From assembly GCA_038277395.1 (NCBI GenBank), contig CM076194.1, positions 115,995,077 to 116,059,076 of the forward strand: DNA of 64,000 nucleotides. The letters are read 5' to 3'. Both the position numbers and the translations under genes were made by a program. Source of the DNA: Dryocosmus kuriphilus. Lineage: Eukaryota > Arthropoda > Insecta > Hymenoptera > Cynipidae. Under the pieces are notes generated by a model, which was given only the letters and a program-made list of their open reading frames with translations, was not told the origin of the DNA and did no database searches. Positions 30,079 to 42,311 of this stretch are shown here, one piece after another (position 1 is the stretch's first letter; every line of letters begins with the position of its first letter).

Positions 30079-30509
30079 ATGGCACATGTTTGCGAAGTTT
30101 GCGGGTTGAAGTTTACTCAAAAGTATTCGTTTGGTCGACATTTGGAACAAGTCCATCGTATATTTATTTATAAAGAAAATATATCTTACTTGAATCAACA
30201 GCTGAGTACTCTAGACAGCATTCAAGAAGAATCTCCATGCCCCTGGTAAGTGTTAAATGTACACATATAATTCGTTAATATTAAAATACAATTTTTGTCC
30301 ATCATTTTGCAAACGTAAAATGCTTTCATAAAACGTACCACATAACACGTAATGTTGCAGAAATATTGCTGGAATATTTAATTAAAACTTTGAAAACATT
30401 CCAAATGAATATTATTTTTTATAAATAAATATATTTCAGCAATATTTCAAAAAAAATATTGAATTGGACTTGCCGTATGTGTCTGCAAAGTGTCCACGAA
30501 AGGTTGTAA
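30079..30509 (+). CDS. Small C2H2 zinc-finger protein, two exons (78 aa)
   Basis: join(30079..30245, 30440..30509). Exon 1 starts ATG-GCA-CAT and encodes CEVCGLKFTQKYSFGRHLEQ then VH, a good C2H2 finger (C-x2-C-x12-H-x4-H). It ends in a strong donor CCCTG|GTAAGTG in phase 2. Exon 2 follows an acceptor ATATATTTCAG in matching phase, adds a second Cys cluster (PCPC, WTCRMC) with a nearby His, and stops at 30509. The fit of phase, splice sites and zinc ligands supports a real gene. It could be only the N-terminal part of something larger interrupted by the gap at 31034. The finger resembles those at the N-terminus of the 857-aa transposase in type, not in sequence. Confidence 0.5.
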
Positions 30510-30524
30510 AAATACTGTCCCTTA

Positions 30525-30690
30525 CTCTCTAAATCTGAAATAGTGAATTTCACTATTTCATAGTCAATTTTCACTATTTGATTTTAAAGAAAGTGGGTGA
30601 ATATGAAATAGTGAAACTGACAGTTTCAAATAGTCTATTTCACTAACTTAAATAGTGGATTTCACAAAATCAAATGGTGCATTAGCTACA
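30525..30690 (+). repeat. Iteron-bearing transposon terminus fragment
   Basis: Begins CTCTCTAAATCTGAAATAGT and continues with AATAGTGA/TTCACTAT units in both orientations. Same family as 18601 and 28407 but of the AATAGTG subtype found in the giant palindrome. It starts 15 bases after the stop codon of the small zinc-finger gene. Confidence 0.7.
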
Positions 30691-31033
30691 GTCACAAGTC
30701 TGGATAAAAATAACTAGAGCAATATAATTTCAATTAATTTCATATTTATTTACCATTGAAATTATCCTTAACTAATCATTTTAAAATCTTACCCGCAATT
30801 TCTTTATAATTTCAAATCTATGACAAATTAGAAGATTAGACGTGAAAAAAATCAAAATCCCTTAAAGTTTTAAAAATCTCGAAAAATTCTTTAAGATCCC
30901 TGAAAATTTTCTAAAACTTTTGAAATACTTCGAGGATATGTGAAATTCCTGAAATTCTGTGAAATCTTGGGAAATTTTTACAATTTTAGCATTATTTTTA
31001 ATTTTTCAAGTATCTTTAGATGAAATTTAGAAA

Positions 31034-31533
31034 NNNNNNNNNNNNNNNNNNNNNNNNNNNNNNNNNNNNNNNNNNNNNNNNNNNNNNNNNNNNNNNNNNN
31101 NNNNNNNNNNNNNNNNNNNNNNNNNNNNNNNNNNNNNNNNNNNNNNNNNNNNNNNNNNNNNNNNNNNNNNNNNNNNNNNNNNNNNNNNNNNNNNNNNNNN
31201 NNNNNNNNNNNNNNNNNNNNNNNNNNNNNNNNNNNNNNNNNNNNNNNNNNNNNNNNNNNNNNNNNNNNNNNNNNNNNNNNNNNNNNNNNNNNNNNNNNNN
31301 NNNNNNNNNNNNNNNNNNNNNNNNNNNNNNNNNNNNNNNNNNNNNNNNNNNNNNNNNNNNNNNNNNNNNNNNNNNNNNNNNNNNNNNNNNNNNNNNNNNN
31401 NNNNNNNNNNNNNNNNNNNNNNNNNNNNNNNNNNNNNNNNNNNNNNNNNNNNNNNNNNNNNNNNNNNNNNNNNNNNNNNNNNNNNNNNNNNNNNNNNNNN
31501 NNNNNNNNNNNNNNNNNNNNNNNNNNNNNNNNN
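31034..31533. other. Assembly gap (500 N)
   Basis: Exactly 500 N, a placeholder of unknown true length. Open frames that run through it are meaningless. Confidence 1.
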
Positions 31534-31678
31534 AAACACATACATGACCCTCTACACAAAAACAAGATCAAAGAACAACGAAGTAAAGGCTTTCCGATTC
31601 CAATTTATCTTGTCGTTAGAGATAACCTAAATTGTGATGACTTCTATAAGTGATTTTTGTTGATCACCATCTACTCAC

Positions 31679-31769
31679 AGCGTTGATCCTTACATTTGTC
31701 TCTTTTCTGACGTAAAATTTCCTCTTCTAAAAACTCAAGTCGTTTCTTGAGATCTTTCGTTTTACCCAT
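31679..31769 (-). CDS. Candidate exon, basic coiled-coil peptide start
   Basis: On the minus strand an ATG at 31769 opens MGKTKDLKKRLEFLEEEILR, a Lys/Glu heptad-like helix. It ends at a GTGAGT donor (31678-31677) in phase 1. Later exons would lie in or beyond the gap at 31034-31533. The product is unknown. Confidence 0.35.
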
Positions 31770-31971
31770 TTTTACTGGAATTTCAAATTAACACTTGCAA
31801 CGTTATCGGCACAAAAAAGAACAATGATTAGCAGAGCGTACAAGTTACACAGACACAGACCATAACGAAAAATTTTAGACTGTAAAGATTGTGGCGACAT
31901 CGGTGCATCATAGACGCACTACAAATTTGATCTTCGAGGAAAAGGCGCGAAATACAATTTATATAACTCAC

Positions 31972-32148
31972 CAGCTCATTCTTACAGATTTTCTGCATCC
32001 TTGATAATTTTGCAGTTAATATTTTGTCGTATTTGGTCGTATTGTTATTTATTAGTGTACTCGGTGAAGGTTGCGACTTATTTTCTTCCGTGTCGGAAGC
32101 AGAGGACATGAATCTATTCGGAAGGACTTGTATCCTTTTTGAGGACAT
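31972..32148 (-). CDS. Candidate exon of an unknown protein
   Basis: On the minus strand, MSSKRIQVLPNRF then a Ser/Asn/Gln-rich stretch and a basic KLSRMQKICKNEL end, followed by a good donor CTG|GTGAGT (31971-31970), phase 0. The frame is also open a few codons upstream (first ATG at 32160), so the start is uncertain. It may belong to one gene with the exon at 31679-31769. No domain is recognised. Confidence 0.4.
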
Positions 32149-32271
32149 TTTCTCCAGCACCTCTTCCCGTGTATCTAAAATTTTTTCGTTACATGTGAAG
32201 GAACATATACCGTCAAAAGTAAAGATTTATACAAGATTAAGTAAAAATGAAGTTTTAGAAAATTAGATTAA

Positions 32272-35200
32272 AAAATCTGCCCGCTTCGCGGGCACATTCT
32301 CATCATCACGCGCTTCGCGCTCGAATGTTTTTGGTCCTCGCACCTCATGCTTTCTTAATAAAATTATTAAATTTAAATTTTATATAAAATTGTAAGGGAC
32401 ATTATTTTACTTAAGGCTCTATCGGCCTTAAGGAATACATTCTCATCAAGACACACGCGCTTCGCGCTCGACAATTAGTCATATTTTAAATTTATTTTCG
32501 ATTAATTAAGTTTCTTTGTGATTCTTCCAATTTTCACAAAGCAGGTTTTCGATTATTGAAAGCCAGAAGATGAGCCTTTAAAAAAAAATATGTAAAATAT
32601 TAAAAAATTCACGTTTTCAATGTACTCTAATCGAGTTCTAAGCGCGAGAAACGTGATGAGAATGTAATAATAAAAATTGAATTTTTCAACCAAACAGTGT
32701 AGAATTAAGAAATTTCTGTTTTTTATATGCTTTAATTGAATAGCAAGCACGAGAAACGTGATGAGAATGCGCCTGAGTATCGGGCAGATTTTTCAATTAC
32801 TTTTGTTTCTTTTTATCAACTGAGTAATAATGTATTTTTTGACTACAACAACTATATTATACGTTTTATGAATAAACTATGCGTTCTATAAAAAAATTGT
32901 TTCAAGCAAATTTGTAGGTCTTTCCAAGGAGAACAGTTCTGTTTCATAATATTTTCTTGTGTCTCGCATAATTTTTGTGAAAAGTATATTTCCTTATATT
33001 CAATAAAATATTTCACGTATAACTCAAAAATTATAACTCCTTGCAAAAAAATGATAAAAGCATATTTGTAGATCTGTTTGAGTTGAACAATTTTTTTTAT
33101 AATCATTTTTTTCGTATCTTGCATAATCTGGTAGGAAATTTGAATTTACGATTTGTAAAAACGTATTCTCGATTTTAAAGGAACCGTGCATCTAATCAAA
33201 AAATGGTTAGGAGAAAAAATTTTGGCGGAAAACCACAGTTTCTTATTTTTAATAACTTTTTCTCGATTAAAACAAAAACCGTGCATTTTATCAAAAAACG
33301 GTTAGAACAAAATTTGTAGATTTTTTTAAGGAAACAATTTTGTGTTTTAATGTTCTTTTTTTGTATCTTGCATCGTTTAGTCGGAAAATGGATTTTTTGA
33401 TTTTGTAAAAATAGTTTGTGATGGATAAAACCATAACCGTTAGTCAAAAATCGCTGTTAACGAACTCGTCCTTTCTTTTGAGATCCTAAAGAAGTGTGCC
33501 AAAGCACAATCTATTCTGATGATTCTTTCAGAAGTTAATGCCTCAAAAGACGCCGATGACAACGACAATGCCAACAACAACAACAGTAATACACACATTA
33601 GTAAAAACCTGTTTTTTGCGTTCAGGGGTTCTCAAAACGTGGACATTTGACAAAAACTGGGGGGGGGGGGGGGGGGGGGGGGGATCAAATTTTACACAAA
33701 TCTAATACGTTCTCTGATGAGTATATAAAAATTGTTCTCCATGGGTGTTGATATCAGATTCAATTTCCTCATCACACTCAAGGAATATTATAAGTAGATA
33801 TAACTTTTGATCAAAATAAAGGTTGTAAAAAAAATGTATTTTTACATTCTCATCAGAGAAGGTATTAGATTTATGTAAAATTTGACTTTCGCGGATTTCA
33901 TGAAATCTCCACGTTTTGAGACCCCCTGAGTCAGAAAAAACGGTTTTTACGACCATGTCTGTCTGTCTGTTGTCGTCGTTGTCGTCCTTGTTGTCGTCGT
34001 TGTCGTCGTCGTCTGTGGTCACGATAACTTTCGAAGGACTAATCGGATTGGATTGCGCTTTGGTACACTTCTTTAAGGGGTAAAAAGAAAGGACGAGTTC
34101 GTTAACCAGCGGTTTTTGAACAACGGTTATGGTTTTATCCATCAAAAGCGGTTTTCATAAAATCAAAAAATCCATTTTCCGGCTAAACTATGAGAGATAC
34201 AAAAAAAATGTAAGGAAGTAAAATTGTTCACCTCAAAAATATCTGCAAATTTTGTTGTAACCGTTTTTTGATAAAATGAACGGTTTTTGTTTTAATCAAG
34301 AAAACGCTATTAAAATTTAAAAACTCTGGTTTCCCGCCAAAATATTCAAGATAAAGAAAAATAGTAGAGAACAAAGTTGTTAAATTTAAAAAGATCTGCA
34401 AATTTTGTTTTAAACGAGTTTTTGATAAAATGCACGGTTTTTGTATTAATCGATAAAACGTTATTAAAAATCAAGGTTTTCAAATTTCCCGCCAAACTAT
34501 GCAAGATACGGAAAAATAATAATAAACAAAGTTGTTCGCCTCAAAAAGATCTACAAATTTGCTTTCTATCATTTTTTTTGATCAGACGCGTATTTTTTGA
34601 GTTATTCGTGAAATATATTATGAAATATAAAGAAAACCACTTTTCAGCGACTAATCGGATTGGATAGTTATTGAAAAATCTGCCCGCTACTCAGGCGCAT
34701 TCTCATCACGTTTCTCGCGCTCACCAATCAATGAAATTATATCTAGAACGTAAATTTCTTCATTTTTTACACAGTTTGGCTGAAAAATGCAATTTTTACA
34801 TTCTTATCAGAGAAGATATTAGATTTATGTAAAATTTGGCTTTCGCGGATTTCATGAAATCTCCACGTTTTGAGACCCCCTGAGTCAGAAAAAACGGTTT
34901 TTTTTTTTTTTTTTATTTTTTTACGACCGTGTCTGTCTGTTGTCGTCGTTGACGTCGTCGTTGTCGTTGTCGTTGTCGTCGTCTGTGACCGCGATAACTT
35001 TCGAAGGACTAATCGGATTGGAATGCGCTTTGGTACACTTCTTTAAGGGGTAAAAATAAAGGACGAGTTCGTTAACCCAGCGGTTTTTGACCAGCGGTTA
35101 TGGTTTTATCCATCAAAAACGGTTTTCACAAAAATCAAAAAATCCATTTTCCGGCTAAACTATGAGAGATACAAAAAAAATGTAAGAAAGTAAAATTGTT

Positions 35201-36073
35201 CATCTCAAAAAAATCTACAAATTTTATTTTAACCATTTTTTGATCAAATGCACGGTTTTTGTTTTAATCGAGAAAATGTTATTAAAAATAAAAAACTGGT
35301 TTCTTGTCAAAATATTCAAGATACAAAAAAATGGTAAAAAACAAAGTTGTTCAATTAAAAAATATCTATAAATTTTGTTTTAACCATTTTTTTTTTTAAA
35401 TGCACGGTTTTTGTTTTAATCGATAAAACGTTATTAAAAATAAAAATTTTCAAATTTCCCGCCAAACTATGCAAGATACGGAAAAATTATAAGAAATAAA
35501 GTTGTTCGCCTTAAGAAGATCTACAAATTTGCTCGCTATCATTTTTTTGAGCAGACGTGTAGTTTTTGAGTTATTCGTGAAATATGTTATGAAGTATAAA
35601 GAAAACCACTTTTCAGCAAAACTTTGCAAGATATGAGAAAATATTAACAAGCAGAATTGTTCACCTTGGAAAGAGCTACAAAATTTATTTGTAAGACTCA
35701 TCGTTTTACTTTTAAGAATCGAAATCCTGTATTGTGAAAATTTGTAAAATCACAAAAAAACTTTACCAATCTAAAATGTGTTTTAAAAAAATGTAATTAT
35801 TGAGCGCGAAGCGCGAGTGTCATGATGAGAATGTATTCCTTAAGGGCGATAGAGCCTTAAGTATAAGCGTTCCTTTTGGAATTTTTAATGTAAAGGTTTA
35901 TAGGATCCATAAACACCGAGTGTGTAGCGCGAGGTGAATAATTTATCGAGCGCGAAGCGCGAGTGCCGTAAAAATAACGTATCGAGCGCGAAGCGCGAGT
36001 GCCAACAGACGCGCGCCGTAGGCGCGCTCATACTTCGTGCGATGAGAATGTGCCCGCGAAGCGGGCAGATTTT
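32272..36073. mobile_element. Large TIR/fold-back element with hairpin ends
   Basis: The first 33 bases (32272-32304, starting AAAATCTGCCCGCTTCGCGG) are the exact reverse complement of the last 33 (36041-36073). Each end holds the small palindrome GCCCGCTTCGCGGGC. Inside, the two halves are partly inverted copies around ~33780. Both contain a module with the text AACGAACTCGTCCTTTCTTT and a GTC/GAC trinucleotide run, and arrays of ~160-bp AT-rich monomers (CCCGCCAAA...CAAGATAC). Short hairpins GAGCGCGAAGCGCGAG recur near 35800-36000. A related inner terminus (ATCTGCCCG...CAGGCGCATTCTCATC) occurs at about 32760-32797 (inverted) and 34672-34715, so smaller elements are nested. No transposase is encoded. 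Confidence 0.8.
33659..33683. repeat. Poly-G tract (25 G)
   Basis: Homopolymer in the module of unit 1. The same site has 13 G in unit 2 (39330-39342) and 69 G with one T in unit 3 (48821-48890). G-quadruplex-prone, and unreliable in length. Confidence 0.95.
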
Positions 36074-36476
36074 GTCTGTTGTCACACTCCTCCACTTATC
36101 CCAAGGTTAATTCAAAGAAACTTGTTGAACTCATATATACTAAGAAAAGAAGATTTTTAAAGTTATTATGAATTACTTACCGCAAACATATGAGATTTTA
36201 CCCGCGCATGTCGATTACCCGCATCTGTACTGGTATAGTTTGCTTTATTTCCAACCTGAATTGAAGTTAATAATCTGCTCGACATCAACAGCCGAGTGAA
36301 GGTTGTGGCGAGGGCACCTGAACGAAAACTTGAAGCATGCGAACGGCGTTGTATTGTAACACTGATATAAATTAAGCACTTTTTTACCCACGACACGTCC
36401 TCGCAAGGGAGAAAAGAGCTTTGAAGAAACTATGAGAATTAAGCATAAATGAATGAACACTTTGGTGGTTCGCCCT

Positions 36477-36551
36477 GCTGAAAAAACGCGGCGTAGGATT
36501 CGTCGTCGTATCCTAATAGGATACGCGACGAATCCTACGCCGGTTTTTTCA
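36477..36551. repeat. Long perfect-stem hairpin
   Basis: CTGAAAAAACGCGGCGTAGG...ATCC, then AATA, then the inverse through CCTACGCCGGTTTTTTCAG. The stem is about 35 bp with one or two mismatches and a near-zero loop. It lies in the 480 bp absent from unit 2 (36191-36670). It may be the dimerised end of a small transposon. Confidence 0.8.
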
Positions 36552-37068
36552 GTATTCGGCGGAAAACTTCCCGAGTCCTTGCAGGTACTTTCCAGTACGC
36601 GATTCACCATTCAACTCGACGTGCTAGGCGAAAGCAGACTTTTCGGACTGTCCTGCGTCGTTACGACTTACTCCCCACAAAACGATGCTCGAGCGGAACC
36701 TTCATGTGAGATCTTTCGCGAATTTTCTAGATTCGCCATATATGATAGGTATTTCCGGTTGGGTGGGAGAAATCCAAGATCCCTGCACTCCGAGGGCCGA
36801 GCAACAATATTAATTGCATGGGACAAAACTGTGTTTTTTTAATAACTTATAAAAAAATGATTTTTCACTATAAGTGTATTTAAATACTATTTTTTATTTT
36901 CAAAAAGATCTTGGCAATTGACGTCACAACATGAAATGCCTAATCCACGTAGAACTTGCCGCCGTTTTCAAAACTGCGCATATGTAAATATATACTGAAA
37001 AACGCGGGCCTATAGTACAATTATAAATTGTACTACATTTATAATGACACATTAGTAAATTGTGTAAC

Positions 37069-37175
37069 GAGTGGGGTATAGTTGCATATGGCGCACGAGG
37101 GCGCCGTTGGCACACGCGCGAAGCGAGTACGCCATGAGCGCCCAAGTGGCGCAACATGCAACTATACCACACGAG
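37069..37175. repeat. Imperfect palindrome, copy 1
   Basis: GTGGGGTATAGTTGCATATG at the left faces CATGCAACTATACCACAC at the right, with a smaller GCGCGAAGCGAG motif inside. Possibly a MITE or transposon end. In unit 1 the captured exon piece follows directly; in unit 2 (42204-42311) the 4.3-kb Crypton segment does. Confidence 0.75.
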
Positions 37176-37183
37176 TTGCACCT

Positions 37184-37277
37184 GAAAATGTGCATCCCAG
37201 GATTGATCAAAGATGGAGAAACGAGGCACATAGTGTGAAGATGAAGGAAGAAGAAGAGACGCCTGCTTTTATCACAG
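37184..37277 (+). pseudogene. Truncated copy of a duplicated exon
   Basis: Encodes ENVHPRIDQRWRNEAHSVKM and an acidic tail to TPAFITG, ending in a donor ACAG|GTAAAA. The 5' part seen at 46589-46660 is replaced here by the palindrome. Not functional as it stands. Confidence 0.5.
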
Positions 37278-37397
37278 GTAAAATAAAGTTAATATATGAG
37301 ATATGCGAATTCTGTATTACAAACTCTCTCACCATCTACTTGAGCATGCATAGCCTTTCCGATTTAAAATGAATTGGACTTACGACCTCGGACGACC

Positions 37398-37692
37398 TAT
37401 AATTCCAAATAAGATAGTACTGCAAGATTCTTAAAAGATTTTCTAAAAATTTTCTTTAATTATTATATAATGTATTTGAATTGTCACTATGATATTACAT
37501 TATATTGGTTTTATTTTTCTATTTTCTGTCATTGCGTGCTCATACGTATTTATTTACATTTTGTACGTGCGTGTAAACAAAATACTCGCAATATATATCA
37601 TAGTGACAATTCAATTACATTATATAATAATTTTAAAAAATTTTTAGAAAATATTTTAAGAATCTTGCAGTACTATCTTATTTAGAATTATA
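37398..37692. mobile_element. MITE with ~110-bp inverted repeats, copy 1
   Basis: Starts TATAATTCCAAATAAGATAG and ends with the near-perfect inverse. The arms pair through the TGAATTGTCACTATGATAT region around a ~60-bp loop. The TA microsatellite at 37719-37763 lies just outside. Confidence 0.85.
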
Positions 37693-37711
37693 TAAGAATA
37701 TGAATTTGGAA

Positions 37712-37769
<58 letters not shown>

Positions 37770-37809
37770 GGCTTCTTTGATTTAACTAATTAATTTTTAT
37801 TTGCCATTA

Positions 37810-38490
37810 CTATGCCAGAAGGGCGCCAGGTAATTTTCCACTAGAAACTACCAAAATGAATTAATGTTTCACTATTTTCTTAGCCCGATGAACGCCCGCG
37901 CGGTGGAGGGGAGTGATAAGGGGCAACGCTGTTACAGGGAGAAATCACCACGACACACAATTTTGATTACACTTCACTTTATTGAATGCACTATAAGTGA
38001 ACATTTTTAATACTAATTGGGGTTCAGACCGCCCCCAATAATCACACATTTATTGATTGGGGTTCATGCCACCCCCAGTAATCGCACATTTACTAATTAA
38101 AGTTTACACCGATCGTGGGTATGTCGCCCGACAATTCTCGTGGTACAAAATATTCATCTGACCGATTAAACAAAATTAGAAAGAAAACCGAGTTACATCT
38201 GACTCACAACCACACCACGATAATTGAGAGAACCCACCTGGGATGCGGCGCCTGCTACGTAGCGAACCCCGTCCAGACATCAGTGAATCAAAAAGGGTAC
38301 AATGCTCGTGCATCCATGCGTTGCCACCGTCAAGCTACTACTACCTCGACCTGTCACTTTCGTGCCAGTCTCACCGAGACATGGTCTATCTATTTCGCTA
38401 GGCAGTCGCCGCACTCCCCAAGAACTCGTCGGTGCGCGAGCTCGTAGTGATGGCGTGGCATGGCTGGGTGTTCCTTAACAGAGGTGGGCA
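37810..38490 (-). repeat. LTR-like sequence with primer-site-like motif, copy 1
   Basis: On the minus strand a TG at 38490 begins TGCCCACCTCTGTTAAGG. At the other side TGGCGCCCTTCTGGC (37814-37828) resembles a primer binding site. The GC-rich body contains two direct ~45-bp repeats at 38018-38100 (GGGGTTCA...CCCCCA). The CA expected at the inner LTR end is missing, so the call is tentative. The copy in unit 2 is at 47315-47991. Confidence 0.4.
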
Positions 38491-41400
38491 CTGAGTAATA
38501 ATGTATTTTTTGACTACAACAACTATATTATACGTTTTATGAATAAACTATGCGTTCTATAAAAAAATTGTTTCAAGCAAATTTGTAGGTCTTTCCAAGG
38601 AGAACAGTTCTGTTTCATAATATTTTCTTGTGTCTCGCATAATTTTTGTGAAAAGTATATTTCCTTATATTCAATAAAATATTTCGCGAATAACCCAAAA
38701 ATTATAATTCCTTGCAAAAAAATGATAGAAGCATATTTGTAGATCTGTTTGAGCTGAACAATTTTTTTTATAATCATTTTTTTTCGTATCTTGCATAATC
38801 TGGTAGGAACTTTGAATTTACGATTTGTAAAAACGTATTCTCGATTTTAAAAAAACCGTGCATCTAATCAAAAAATGGTTAGGAGAAAAATTTTGGCGGA
38901 AAACCACAGTTTTTTATTTTTAATAACTTTTTCTCGATTAAAACAAAAACCGTGCATTTTATCAAAAAACGGTTAGAACAAAATTTGTAGATTTTTTTAA
39001 GGAAACAATTTTGTGTTCTAATGTTCTTTTTCGTATCTTGCATCGTTTAGTCGGAAAATGGATTTTTTGATTTTGTAAAAATAGTTTGTGATGGATAAAA
39101 CCATAACCGTTAGTCAAAAATCGCTGTTAACGAACTCGTCCTTTCTTTTGAGATCCTAAAGAAGTGTGCCAAAGCACAATCTATTCTGATGATTCTTTCA
39201 GAAGTTATCGCCTCAAAAGACGCCGATGACAACGACAACGCCAACAACAACAACAGTAATACACACATTCGTAAAAACCTGTTTTTTTGCGTTCAGGGGT
39301 TCTCAAAACGTGGACATTTGACAAAAACTGGGGGGGGGGGGGATCAAATTTTACACAAATCTAATACGTTCTCTGATGAGTATATAAAAATTGTTCTCCA
39401 TGGGTGTTGATATCAGATTCAATTTCCTCATCACACTCAAGGAATATTATAAGTAGATATAACTTTTGATCAAAATAAAGGTTGTAAAAAAATGTATTTT
39501 TACATTCTCATCAGAGAAGGTATTAGATTTATGTAAAATTTGACTTTCGCGGATTTCATGAAATCTCCACGTTTTGATACCCCCTGAGTCAGAAAAAAAA
39601 CGGTTTTTACGACCATGTCTGTCTGTCTGTTGTCGTCGTTGTCGTCCTTGTTGTCGTCGTTGTCGTCGTCGTCTGTGGTCACGATAACTTTAGAAGGACT
39701 AATCGGATTGGATTGCGCTTTGGTACACTTCTTTAAGGGGTAAAAAGAAAGGACGAGTTCGTTAACCAGCGGTTTTTGAACAACGGTTATGGTTTTATCC
39801 ATCAAAAGCGGTTTTCATAAAATCAAAAAATCCATTTTCCGGCTAAACTATGAGAGATACAAAAAAAATGTAAGGAAGTAAAATTGTTCACCTCAAAAAT
39901 ATCTGCAAATTTTGTTGTAACCGTTTTTTGATAAAATGAACGGTTTTTGTTTTAATCAAGAAAACGCTATTAAAATTTAAAAACTCTGGTTTCCCGCCAA
40001 AATATTCAAGATAAAGAAAAATAGTAGAGAACAAAGTTGTTAAATTTAAAAAGATCTGCAAATTTTGTTTAAACGAGTTTTTGATAAAATGCACGGTTTT
40101 TTGTATTAATCGATAAAACGTTATTAAAAATCAAGGTTTTCAAATTTCCCGCCAAACTATGCAAGATACGGAAAAATAATAATAAACAAAGTTGTTCGCC
40201 TCAAAAAGATCTACAAATTTGCTTTCTATCATTTTTTTGATCAGACGCGTAGTTTTTGAGTTATTCGTGAAATATATTATGAAATATAAAGAAAACCACT
40301 TTTCAGCGACTAATCGGATTGGATAGTTATTGAAAAATCTGCCCGCTACTCAGGCGCATTCTCATCACGTTTCTCGCGCTCACCAATCAATGAAATTATA
40401 TCTAGAACGTAAATTTCTTCATTTTTTACACAGTTTGGCTGAAAAATGCAATTTTTACATTCTTATCAGAGAAGATATTAGATTTATGTAAAATTTGACT
40501 TTCGCGGATTTCATGAAATCTCCACGTTTTGAGACCCCCTGAGTCAGAAAAAAACGGTTTTTTACGACCGTGTCTGTCTGTTGTCGTCGTTGTCGTCGTC
40601 GTTGTCGTTGTCGTCGTCTGTGACCGCGATAACTTTCGAAGGACTAATCGGATTGGAATGCGCTTTGGTACACTTCTTTAAGGGGTAAAAATAAAGGACG
40701 AGTTCGTTAACCAGCGGTTTTTGACCAGCGGTTATGGTTTTATCCATCAAAAACGGTTTTCACAAAATCAAAAAATCCATTTTCCGGCTAAACTATGAGA
40801 GATACAAAAAAAAAATGTAAGAAAGTAAAATTGTTCATCTCAAAAAAATCTACAAATTTTATTTTAACCATTTTTTGATAAAATGCACGGTTTTTGTTTT
40901 AATCGAGAAAATGTTATTAAAAATAAAAAACTGGCTTCTTGTCAAAATATTCAAGATACAAAAAAATGGTAAAGAACAAAGTTGTTCAATTAAAAAATAT
41001 CTATAAATTTTGTTTTTAACCATTTTTTTTTTAAATGCACGGTTTTTGTTTTAATCGATAAAACGTTATTAAAAATAAAAATTTTCAAATTTCCCGCCAA
41101 ACTATGCAAGATACGGAAAAATTATAAGAAATAAAGTTGTTCGCCTTAAGAAGATCTACAAATTTGCTCTCTATCATTTTTTTGAGCAGACGTGTAGTTT
41201 TTGAGTTATTCGTGAAACATGTTATGAAGTATAAAGAAAACCACTTTTCAGCAAAACTTTGCAAGATATGAGAAAATATTAACAAGCAGAATTGTTCACC
41301 TTGGAAAGAGCTACAAAATTTATTTATAAGACTCATCGTTTTACTTTTAAGAATCGAAATCCTGTATTGTGAAAATTTGTAAAATCACAAAAAAAACTTT

Positions 41401-42203
41401 ACCAATCTAAAATGTGTTTTAAAAAAATGTAATTATTGAGCGCGAAGCGCGAGTGTCATGATGAGAATGTATTCCTTAAGGGCGATAGAGCCTTAAGTAT
41501 AATAGTTCCTTTTGGAATTTTTAATGTAAAGGTTTATAGGATCCATAAACACCGAGTGCGTAGCGCGAGGTGAATAATTTATCGAGCGCGAAGCGCGAGT
41601 GCCAACAGACGCGCGCCCTAGGCGCGCTCATACTTCGCGCGAAGCGCGCGATGAGAATGTGCCCGCGAAGCGGGCAGATTTTGTCTGTTGTCACACTCCT
41701 CCACTTATCCCAAGGTTAATTCAAAGAAACTTGTCGAACTCATATATACTAAGAAAAGAAGATTTTTAAAGTTATTATGAATTACTTACCGCAAACATAT
41801 TACTTACTCCCCACAAAACGATGCTCGAGCGGAACCTTCATGTGAGATCTTTCGCGAATTTTCTAGATTCGCCATATATGATAGGTATTTCCGGTTGGGT
41901 GGGAGAAATCCAAGATCCCTGCACTCCGAGGGCCGAGCAACAATATTAGTTGCATGGGACAAAACTTTGTTTTTTAATAACTTATAAAAAAATGATTTTT
42001 CACTATAAGTGTATTTAAATACTATTTTTTATTTTCAAAAAGATCTTGGCAATTGACGTCACAACATGAAATGCCTAATCCACGTAGAACTTGCCGCCGT
42101 TTTCAAAACTGCGCATATGTAAATATATACTGAAAAAACGCGGGCCTATAGTACAATTATAAATTGTACTACATTTATAATGACACATTAGTACATTGTG
42201 TAA

Positions 42204-42311
42204 CGAGTGGGGTATAGTTGCATATTGCGCACGAGGGCGCCGTTTGCACACGCGCGAAGCGAGTACGCCATGAGCGCCCAAGTGGCGCAACATGCAACTA
42301 TACCACACGAG
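42204..42311. repeat. Imperfect palindrome, copy 2
   Basis: Second copy of 37069-37175 with the same GTATAGTTGCAT ends. A further small hairpin CCGCACGAGCG/AAGCGAGTGCGG follows at 42368-42392. Confidence 0.75.

Larger units (their letters stand above)
32821..38491. repeat. Composite tandem unit 1 (about 5.7 kb)
   Basis: From TGAGTAATAATG at 32821 the sequence is repeated from 38492 and again from 47993. Unit 1 holds most of the fold-back element, a flank with ACTCCTCCACTTATCC, a segment 36191-36670 missing from unit 2, the GTATAGTTGCAT palindrome, a short exon piece, a MITE and an LTR-like sequence. The order repeats in unit 2. Confidence 0.85.

Noticed and set aside
30978..31571. Open frames on both strands running through the first N gap
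   Set aside because: They consist almost wholly of unknown residues; an artefact of the gap. The same holds for frames at 50889-51563.
36453..36842. 129-codon plus-strand frame starting MNTLVVRPAEK
   Set aside because: It runs through the hairpin at 36477-36551 and then repeat text shared with unit 2; no domain or codon constraint is visible.
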